The position numbers and the translations under genes were made by a program. Under the pieces are notes generated by a model, which saw only the letters and a program-made list of their open reading frames with translations, ran no database searches and was not told the origin of the DNA. DNA of 8,487 bases from an uncultured Prevotella sp. (GTDB lineage Bacteria; Bacteroidota; Bacteroidia; Bacteroidales; Bacteroidaceae): NCBI GenBank assembly GCA_902497035.1, contig CABVDL010000106.1:1-8487 (forward strand), read 5' to 3'. Each line of letters opens with the position of its first letter. The stretch's first letter is position 1. Positions 1 to 6,485 of the stretch are shown here, one piece after another.

Positions 1-1671
1 CCTGCCATATTCGTCGGTCAGGTGGAGACGCAGCGCCGCGGCAAGTCGGCCAAAAAGCTACCTTCGCTCAGTGTGCCGCCGTTTGCCTCATCCCCATCAG
101 TCTCTGCACCCGACAGCTTGGTCATACTGACTGCTATGGAAGAAGAGATGATGCGTACGCGTGACAGCCTGCAGGTGGCAGACGCTCCCAGGCCTTTCTA
201 TGTGTCTTACATCGCCAACCGTTACCGGCAGTTCAATGTGTCGGCAGAGTTGGGATCCATCGTCTATGCCGGCTACAAGCCCTGGCGTTCCACAGGCAGC
301 GCTCGGGTGCTTGTAGGTAATTTCAGGCACAACAGTGAGCCTTGGAAACAGATGCTGCTCGGAGTGAGACTGCCATCAGAAGTAAGCGCGCCCCTGTTCC
401 GAAGAGCTTACTGGACCTGTTCCGACGAGGCTTACGACAATGCGCTGCGCATGTATGTGCAGAAAAACAACTTCCTGGTGGACAACCCGATGCCGGCAGA
501 TCTGAAGGAAGTGCCGGATATGCAGCGCATGGCTCCTGTAAGGGAGGTCGAACCCTCGTTCGGGGGCTACGTCATAGACACGCTCCACATTAACAAGTTG
601 CTGAGGTCGTTGTCGGCTATATTCCTCAACTATAAGAACCTGTACAACACGAGCGTGAGCCTTAGCGGCTTTGACGAGGATATCTACCGGACTACTTCAG
701 AGCGCGTCGTACTGAGACAACCCGTCCATCAGGTCACGCTCAAGGTGTCTGCCATGACGCGCAGCCAGGCTGGCGTGCCAATGAAAGACGAGATGACACT
801 CGAGTATGCATCACCCTCCGACATGCCCGCCTCCTCAGAGCTTGCCCGGCGTGTAAAGGCTTTCGCCGACGGACTTGACAGCCTTTCCAAGGCTGACATA
901 GTGTCTGAGTCCTACGAGGGTCCCGTCCTGTATACGGGCGATGCCGCCTCACGTGTGTTCTCTGATAATCTGTTGCGTCCCGGCTATTTGTGTGCGCAGC
1001 AGTCCATCAATCACAAGAGCTTTGACCTGGGCAGCAAGTTGGGCAAGGAGGTTATTGACCGGAACTTGTCGGTCAAGAACTATACATCTATGAAATCCTA
1101 TCACGGTGTCCAACTCATAGGGGCCTATGCGACCGATGCCGACGGCATGAAGCCGCAACCCGAGATGACGCTTATAGACAAAGGTAAATTGCTCATGCAG
1201 CTGAATGGCACCACACCATCGCTCTATGCTCCCCGCTCCACGGGAAGTGCCAGATGGCGCGGTCAGCCGCAGTCCACGCAAATAGAGACTTCAGTCGGCA
1301 CGCTTCACGTTATGGCTGCCAAGTCCGTGACAATGGCCGATTTGACGAAGTCGCTCATAAAAGAGGGAAAGAAAGCCCATCTGGATTATGTATATGAGGT
1401 CAACCTGCCCGAGGGATGCGCTTTCACCCGCATTTACCGCATCAGTGTCAATTCGGGTGAGCGGACACTCATGGTAGCTCCATCGGTTGGCCTGCCAAAG
1501 TTCTCACAGCTTGAGTCCATAGGAGGCGTATCGCGTGAGGAAACGGTAACCGGCAGGTCTGGCCGGAGCTTTATCATGCCCTATGGCGTGGTGGTCAACA
1601 AAATGCAGATTGGGGCTGCCAAGTTGGGCGGACACGCCAAGGATGAGCTGACTTATCCGTTGCAGCGATGA
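1..1671 (+). CDS. TldD/PmbA-family protein, 5' end missing
   Basis: The reading frame is open to the left edge, so the true start is outside the window; the GTG at 22 is probably internal. Family hallmarks are visible. An early helix AMEEEMMRTRDSL (about 136-174) is followed by PRPFYVSYIANRY, then SDEAYDNALRMYVQKNN (about 424-474). A central EGPVLYTGDAASRVFSDNLL lies at about 916-975, and DADGMKPQPEMTLIDKGKLL at about 1135-1194 matches the DDEG-then-lid region of TldD/PmbA proteins. TldD members are metallopeptidases that work with a PmbA/TldE partner lacking the metal site. I see no HExxxH/HExxxD motif here, so this copy is probably a non-catalytic, PmbA-like subunit or a degenerate paralog. 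A Ser/Pro-rich stretch (about 61-114) precedes the domain and could be the linker after an export signal lying off the edge. The gene is separated from the next by 235 bases with its own promoter, so a shared role with the downstream module is not implied. The family call is fairly firm; the activity is unknown. Confidence 0.72.
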   Translation, partial: PAIFVGQVETQRRGKSAKKLPSLSVPPFASSPSVSAPDSLVILTAMEEEMMRTRDSLQVADAPRPFYVSYIANRYRQFNVSAELGSIVYAGYKPWRSTGSARVLVGNFRHNSEPWKQMLLGVRLPSEVSAPLFRRAYWTCSDEAYDNALRMYVQKNNFLVDNPMPADLKEVPDMQRMAPVREVEPSFGGYVIDTLHINKLLRSLSAIFLNYKNLYNTSVSLSGFDEDIYRTTSERVVLRQPVHQVTLKVSAMTRSQAGVPMKDEMTLEYASPSDMPASSELARRVKAFADGLDSLSKADIVSESYEGPVLYTGDAASRVFSDNLLRPGYLCAQQSINHKSFDLGSKLGKEVIDRNLSVKNYTSMKSYHGVQLIGAYATDADGMKPQPEMTLIDKGKLLMQLNGTTPSLYAPRSTGSARWRGQPQSTQIETSVGTLHVMAAKSVTMADLTKSLIKEGKKAHLDYVYEVNLPEGCAFTRIYRISVNSGERTLMVAPSVGLPKFSQLESIGGVSREETVTGRSGRSFIMPYGVVVNKMQIGAAKLGGHAKDELTYPLQR

Positions 1672-1866
1672 CATGGCGCAGTCGCTGTATTGGTTTTACC
1701 TTTTTGAGGGGGCTGTTCACAGCAGACTTTGTCGCTGCCGGTGCAGTCTCCCGCTTTTGTTGCGTTTCGGGCTGGTATGCTGTTCTCGTGTTATGGACGT
1801 GGGGCGTACCAGTCCGACTTTGTGCTGTTGGCATGAAATTTTAGGCTCGAAAAACGGCATGATTGG

Positions 1867-1898
1867 TTTGGTCACTTGATTATTTCTTTATAATTTTG
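1867..1898 (+). promoter_or_regulatory. Bacteroides-type promoter for the ECF sigma gene
   Basis: TTTG at 1867-1870 is followed after 20 bases by TAATTTTG at 1891-1898. This matches the Bacteroides primary sigma consensus of TTTG at -33, a 19-21 base spacer, and TAnnTTTG at -7. The expected transcription start would be about 1903-1906, only a few bases before the ATG at 1907. The rest of the spacer from 1672 holds only a small hairpin (GCTG at 1712-1715 with CAGC at 1720-1723) and no convincing terminator for the upstream gene. Confidence 0.6.
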
Positions 1899-1906
1899 TG
1901 GCAACA

Positions 1907-2416
1907 ATGAGCCGTGAGAGAGAGTTTGAGAGATTGTTTCGCGAGAATTACGCGCAACTGTATGCTTTTGCCATGGGTATGGTGAGAGAGGAGGAAATAT
2001 GCCGCGATATTCTCAGCGACGCTTTCGAGCAGCTATGGAACCATCTGGATGAGGTCGGGGAGACCAGTCAGAAAAGTTACATCTATCGTACGGTGCGCAA
2101 TAAGTGCGCGGACTGGGCACGCAAACGGCTTACCCGCCAACGCTACGAGCTGTTCTACCGTACCGTTTATGGCGACGGGAGTGACGATGCGGGTGCCGTC
2201 CTTCAGGAGGTTGAGGAAAACATCACCTGCATTTACCGTCTGATAGACACGCTAACCCCACAGACACGGCGTATTCTTGACGAGTGCTACTTCAAGGGAC
2301 GGCGTCAGTCCGAGGTCGCGACAGAGCTGGGCATCAGCGTCAGTGCCGTAAAGAAGCATATTGCGCAGGCAATGAAGGTCTTTAGGGATAATTTAAACAA
2401 AAATAAAGCAAAATAG
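1907..2416 (+). CDS. ECF-type RNA polymerase sigma-70 factor
   Basis: This 169-residue protein has the two-domain layout of an extracytoplasmic-function sigma factor of the Bacteroides expansion type. Region 2 spans about residues 6-72: FERLFRENYAQLYAFA opens it, the core-binding part includes DILSDAFEQLWNHL, and SYIYRTVRNKCADWARK closes it. Region 4 spans about 102-163 and contains TLTPQTRRILDECYFKGR followed by a helix-turn-helix, SEVATELGISVSAVKKHI, that would read the -35 element. I chose the ATG at 1907 because region 2 begins six residues later; an in-frame GTG at 1898 overlaps the promoter. No Shine-Dalgarno sequence is seen, as is usual in Bacteroidetes. The FecR-like gene follows after 60 bases, a classic sigma/anti-sigma pair, so the sigma factor is probably kept inactive by that protein and, by inference, directs transcription of the receptor operon downstream. 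Its exact promoter target is not shown by the sequence. Confidence 0.92.
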   Translation: MSREREFERLFRENYAQLYAFAMGMVREEEICRDILSDAFEQLWNHLDEVGETSQKSYIYRTVRNKCADWARKRLTRQRYELFYRTVYGDGSDDAGAVLQEVEENITCIYRLIDTLTPQTRRILDECYFKGRRQSEVATELGISVSAVKKHIAQAMKVFRDNLNKNKAK

Positions 2417-2476
2417 GCGTGGACTTGCAGGCTGGCAACACGTCTTTATAGTGACAATCAATAAGAAATAGACAAG

Positions 2477-3640
2477 ATGACATCAGATAAAGAAACACCG
2501 GTAGATAGCTGCTTCCCGTTGGAGAACAGATGGGGGGGCGATGGAGAGCAATCTGAGAGGTTGCGCCATGACGCTGATGCTGTGGCCGGTGTGCGCCTTG
2601 CTGCCTACACCCGGCAAGCTGTATTGCGTCATCATGCCAAGGAACTGATGCCCGATGCTGCCGTTGACGAGGCCTTTGCTGCTTTCATTGTGCGCATGGC
2701 TTCGAAGAAACGGGCGCGCAGGCTGTCTGTCACCCTGCTGTGGACAATTAGTGGTGTAGCCGCATGCCTGTTGTTGCTTTTTGGTGTTTTGTGGTGGACA
2801 GATACTGAGAGAGCGGCCGATACCCCTGACATAGCTTATGATGTTCCGCGTACAAAGTTACAATCCCCATCTATCGTTACGGGCAAGGGAAAGGTGATAC
2901 CTCTTAGTGGACAAAGCCAGAACTTGTCGGCCAGTGCCACCAATCAGAGCGCGCGCAGCCGCCTTTTGCGCGCGCTGGGACTGACTGAGGATGAGGTCAG
3001 CACCGAAAAGTGCTCACTGGCGGTGCCGCCCGGGAAAAGCTATGACATTGTACTGGCAGATGGTACCAGGGTGTGGCTCTATGCCGACTCCAAACTCACC
3101 TACCCGCTGTCATTCAAAGGAAAGGAGAGAGCTGTCTACCTGCAAGGACAGGCAGAGTTCGAGGTCACCCATGATGCGGCCCATCCGTTTGTCATTATTA
3201 CCGACAAACTTGATGCGCGTGTGCTGGGTACGGAACTCAACGTGAGCTGTTACCCCGACGAACCGCCACATGTTGCCTTGCTCCACGGTGTTGTGGTTGT
3301 CAGCGGCCGTAAGGGCGACCGGGAAGTGAAGCTGCGTCCCGGCCAGGGAGCGACTTTGCGCGAGACGGGTGGCTTTGACGTGGCGGATGAGGACATGGAT
3401 ACCTATGAGTACTGGAAGAACGGGTATCTTTATTTCGACGGCCAGCCGCTTGGCACCATTGCCCGCTCTTTGGAGAGATGGTACAGGGTGTCCTTTATCT
3501 TTGACGACCCTGCTATAGCCCAGAAGCGCCTGAGGTTCTTCTGCATGCGCAGCGACAATCTTGGCCGTGCATTGGAATTGCTCAATCATTATTGCACTTT
3601 CGAGGCCGTACACCGTGCCGATGGCGTACATATCAAGTGA
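2477..3640 (+). CDS. FecR-family anti-sigma factor (inner membrane)
   Basis: The 387-residue protein has FecR architecture. A cytoplasmic N-terminal segment (1-83) includes a DAAVDEAFAAFIVRM motif typical of the sigma-binding part. One transmembrane helix lies at about 84-107 (LSVTLLWTISGVAACLLLL), preceded by the basic stretch KKRARR. A FecR domain at about 178-277 carries PPGKSYDIVLADGTRVWLYA, then SKLTYPLSF, YLQGQAEFEV, HPFVI and VLGTELNVSCY. The C-terminal DUF4974-like region (about 315-385) includes YLYFDGQPLGTIARSLERWY and resembles the STN fold used for contact with receptors. Known relatives sequester a partner ECF sigma factor and release it when an outer-membrane receptor signals. 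The linker between helix and FecR domain (about 110-177) is long and rich in Ser, Gln and Thr. The ATG at 2477 lies 60 bases after the sigma gene, suggesting co-transcription; no separate promoter is evident between them. Confidence 0.92.
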   Translation: MTSDKETPVDSCFPLENRWGGDGEQSERLRHDADAVAGVRLAAYTRQAVLRHHAKELMPDAAVDEAFAAFIVRMASKKRARRLSVTLLWTISGVAACLLLLFGVLWWTDTERAADTPDIAYDVPRTKLQSPSIVTGKGKVIPLSGQSQNLSASATNQSARSRLLRALGLTEDEVSTEKCSLAVPPGKSYDIVLADGTRVWLYADSKLTYPLSFKGKERAVYLQGQAEFEVTHDAAHPFVIITDKLDARVLGTELNVSCYPDEPPHVALLHGVVVVSGRKGDREVKLRPGQGATLRETGGFDVADEDMDTYEYWKNGYLYFDGQPLGTIARSLERWYRVSFIFDDPAIAQKRLRFFCMRSDNLGRALELLNHYCTFEAVHRADGVHIK

Positions 3641-3735
3641 GTGGTAGCGGCTGTGTCGGTGCCGCTGCCGCTTGACATTTCCTGTCACATTTTTGTAATC
3701 ATAAAGCAATCCTTTTATCACATCATCTAAAAGAC

Positions 3736-3761
3736 TTTGTAATGTTGCGGCCGTAACTTTG
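3736..3761 (+). promoter_or_regulatory. Candidate promoter of the receptor-lipoprotein operon
   Basis: TAACTTTG at 3754-3761 matches the TAnnTTTG -7 element exactly. The only nearby TTTG (3736-3739) is just 14 bases upstream instead of 19-21, so the -33 element is off-consensus. A start near 3767 would give a leader of about 20 bases with a purine-rich run (GAAAAGAAGAGAATTAG) before the ATG at 3789. The sequence TTTGTAAT occurs twice in this spacer, at 3692-3699 and 3736-3743, 44 bases apart. Non-standard spacing fits, but does not prove, use of the upstream ECF sigma factor or an activator. Confidence 0.42.
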
Positions 3762-3788
3762 CATCGAACTTGAAAAGAAGAGAATTAG

Positions 3789-6479
3789 ATGATGATTTTA
3801 AAGAGAGGACTGCTTTTGTCGGGATTGCTGTTAGGCACAGCCGCCACCATGTTGGCCGACGATATCAGCGGCATAGTTACTGATGCCAAAACCAACGAGC
3901 CTTTGATAGGAGCAACCATTGAGGTTGCGGGAACTTCCGTCAGGACAGTGTCTGATGCCGACGGAAAATTCCACCTGACCGGCCTGAAACACGGGAAATA
4001 CAACCTTACCATAAAATATGTGTCCTATCAGCCCTGCACGCTCAACGGCGTAGAGGCTGTCAGGGATGCCTCGGCCAATGTGGTCAGCGTGAGGATGCAG
4101 GCCGACGAGCAGACGCTGCAGGGCGTGCAGGTGACGGGCGTGAAGCGTCGCAACACCGAGCGCGCCATGATTCTTGAGACTAAGCGCAGCGACGTGATCG
4201 TGAGCAACATCTCGGCCCAGGAAATCAAGCTGTCGCAGGACAACAATGCGGGTGAGGTGATCCGCCGCGTGCCGGGCGTGTCGCTCATCGATGACAAGTT
4301 CGTCATGGTGCGCGGCCTGTCGCAGCGCTATAACAATGTGTGGATGAACGGCGGCGCCGTGCCGAGCAGTGAGGCTGACAGCCGCGCGTTCTCGTTCGAC
4401 ATTGTGCCGAGCGGGCAGATAGACAACCTCACCATTGTCAAGACGCCGACGGCCGAGTATCCCTCCGACTTCACGGGCGGCTTCATCATGATCAACACCA
4501 AGGAAATACCATCGGAAAACAGCTATAACGTCTCGGCCGGCCTGAGCTACAACAACGAGGCCCATTTCCAGTCGTTCCTGCTCAACCGCCGCAACAGCCA
4601 GTGGTTTACAAAGAAGACAACGCCCTGGGCCGACTGGAAACTGTCGGCCGACATGGCTCACGGGTGGAGCTTGGACGGCAGAAAGCTCGGCATGATTGCC
4701 GCGGTCAACTATTCCAACGAGTACCGCACCAACCACGACATGCAGAACAACCTCTATGGTCTGTACGACGTGAGCCACGACCAGCCCAACTACCTGCGCC
4801 ACAGCACCGACGACCAGTACAACCTCAACACGCGCCTCGGGGCGATGCTCAACTTCACGCTGCTGTCCAGAGACGGCAACAGCAAGTATGAGCTGAAGAA
4901 CATCTTCAACCATCTTACCAACACCCGCTACACCTGGCGTGAGGGCATATCGGCGCAGTCCAACCTTGAGAAATCGGCAGAATATTACTATAGGAGCCGT
5001 ACTGTCTACAACGGTCAGCTGACCGGCAAGCATACCCTCGGCGGCGATGCCCTTGACTGGAGTGTCGGCTATGCGTATGCCAACCGCCGGTTGCCTGACC
5101 GCAGACGGTACCTCACCGACGACGCGCTCGAGAGCGGCCGCTACGCCCTCACCACGGGCAACGACATCTCGCGCGAGTGGACCAGACTGGGCGAGCATAT
5201 CATCTCGGCCAATGTCAACAACGTCTACGACATGCACCTTGGCGGCTGGACGCCGAAGCTGCACACCGGCGCCTATGGCGAATACCGTACGAGGAAATAC
5301 ACCACCAGCGAGTTCATCTACAACTGGGACGCCAACAACAACAGCCTGCCCGCAGGCTTCCGCTATATCGACATCCCGACGCTGCTGTCGGATAATGAAT
5401 ATCTGGGTCAGGACAAGCTCTACATGCTTGAGCTGTCGAAGTGGCGCAACAACTACCGCGGCAAGAACACGCTCGGAGCCGGCTACGTCTCGCTGACGCT
5501 GCCCTTTGGCGCGCTCAACGTGCTGGCCGGCGTTAGGTTTGAGCATAACGACATGGAGCTCATCTCCAACACCCGCGACACGGAGAAGAGCGAGACGAGC
5601 CGCCATTACAAGGGCGACGACTTCTTCCCCTCTGTCAACGCCACCTACCGGTTCAACACCCGCCACCAGCTGCGCTTCGGCTATGGCCGCAGTGTCAACC
5701 GCCCTGAGTTCCGCGAGGTCAGCTCCTCGGTGTACTACGACTTCGACCTGGCCTCCAACGTGCAGGGCAACACGGAGCTGAAGAACAGCTACATCGACAA
5801 CCTTGACCTGCGCTATGAGTTCTATCCCACCGACGGCGAGATTGTCTCGCTGGCAGCCTTCTACAAGCATTTCCAGAACCCGATAGAGTGGACCTACACT
5901 GTGGCAGGCGGCACCGACCTGATCTATTCGTTCAAAAACGCAAACCAGGCCAACAACTACGGACTGGAACTCGACATCCGCAAGCGGCTTGACTTCATCG
6001 GCCTGCGCAACTTCAGCCTCTCGTTCAACGGCTCGCTGATTAAGAGCCGCGTCAAGTTCCCCGCAGGCTCGCATGAGGAGAACCGCCCCATGCAGGGCCA
6101 GTCGCCTTACCTCATCAATACGGGGCTGTTCTACCGTCACCCGACCAGCGGCCTGAGCATCGCCCTGCTGTACAACCGCATAGGCAAGCGCATCATCGGC
6201 GTGGGACGCTCCGAGGGGTCGACAGGCGAGGAGGACAACGCACGCATCCCCGACAGCTACGAGATGCCGCGTGACATGATAGACCTCTCGGCCACCAAGA
6301 CCTTCGGCAGCCACTGGGAGCTGAAGCTCAACGTGCGCGACCTGCTCGCGCAAGACGTGCAATACAAGCAGTTCGCCCACGTCACCTACGATGACGGCTC
6401 GAAGCGAACGGTCGAGGAGATAACAAGGAAATACAAGCCTGGAAGAAATATAGGCATAATTATTACATACAAATTCTAA
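3789..6479 (+). CDS. TonB-dependent outer-membrane receptor with N-terminal carboxypeptidase-regulatory-like domain
   Basis: This 896-residue protein begins with a signal peptide (basic MMILKRG, then a Leu-rich core, likely cut near residue 23, after MLA). A carboxypeptidase-regulatory-like domain follows at about 25-105 (ISGIVTDAKTNEPLIGATIEV ... SDADGKFHLTGLKHGKY). A TonB-box-like QGVQVTG sits at about 111-117. The plug domain spans about 130-240, with EVIRRVPGVSLIDDKFVMVR, then GLSQRYNNVWMNG, PSSEADSRAFSFDIVPS and YPSDFTGGFIMINTKEIP. The remainder is the beta-barrel, with many alternating aromatic strands, and the chain ends in IIITYKF with the terminal Phe usual for barrel assembly. It would import a ligand across the outer membrane using TonB/ExbBD energy. 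No STN signalling domain is present between signal peptide and first domain. The plug resembles the broad RGLSxRYNN receptor group rather than SusC. A lipoprotein gene follows after 6 bases. The ligand is unknown. GC-ending codons dominate after the first 80 or so codons. Confidence 0.93.
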   Translation: MMILKRGLLLSGLLLGTAATMLADDISGIVTDAKTNEPLIGATIEVAGTSVRTVSDADGKFHLTGLKHGKYNLTIKYVSYQPCTLNGVEAVRDASANVVSVRMQADEQTLQGVQVTGVKRRNTERAMILETKRSDVIVSNISAQEIKLSQDNNAGEVIRRVPGVSLIDDKFVMVRGLSQRYNNVWMNGGAVPSSEADSRAFSFDIVPSGQIDNLTIVKTPTAEYPSDFTGGFIMINTKEIPSENSYNVSAGLSYNNEAHFQSFLLNRRNSQWFTKKTTPWADWKLSADMAHGWSLDGRKLGMIAAVNYSNEYRTNHDMQNNLYGLYDVSHDQPNYLRHSTDDQYNLNTRLGAMLNFTLLSRDGNSKYELKNIFNHLTNTRYTWREGISAQSNLEKSAEYYYRSRTVYNGQLTGKHTLGGDALDWSVGYAYANRRLPDRRRYLTDDALESGRYALTTGNDISREWTRLGEHIISANVNNVYDMHLGGWTPKLHTGAYGEYRTRKYTTSEFIYNWDANNNSLPAGFRYIDIPTLLSDNEYLGQDKLYMLELSKWRNNYRGKNTLGAGYVSLTLPFGALNVLAGVRFEHNDMELISNTRDTEKSETSRHYKGDDFFPSVNATYRFNTRHQLRFGYGRSVNRPEFREVSSSVYYDFDLASNVQGNTELKNSYIDNLDLRYEFYPTDGEIVSLAAFYKHFQNPIEWTYTVAGGTDLIYSFKNANQANNYGLELDIRKRLDFIGLRNFSLSFNGSLIKSRVKFPAGSHEENRPMQGQSPYLINTGLFYRHPTSGLSIALLYNRIGKRIIGVGRSEGSTGEEDNARIPDSYEMPRDMIDLSATKTFGSHWELKLNVRDLLAQDVQYKQFAHVTYDDGSKRTVEEITRKYKPGRNIGIIITYKF

Positions 6480-6485
6480 CTTTCT

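Noticed and set aside
1673..1879. 68-codon + strand open frame between the TldD-like and sigma genes
   Set aside because: The Cys-, Arg- and Leu-rich sequence shows no domain or clear start signal, and it overlaps the promoter of the sigma gene.
1898..1906. GTG at 1898 as the start of the sigma factor
   Set aside because: It overlaps the end of the -7 promoter element and would precede the transcription start; the ATG at 1907 retains all of region 2.
3110..3721. 203-codon open frame on the minus strand opposite the FecR-like gene
   Set aside because: The sense strand has a complete, well-recognised FecR domain; the antisense translation shows no family features.
5047..5781. Open frames of 149 and 91 codons inside the receptor gene in another + strand frame
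   Set aside because: They are Thr/Ser/Ala/Arg-rich frame-shifted readings of GC-biased codons of the receptor.
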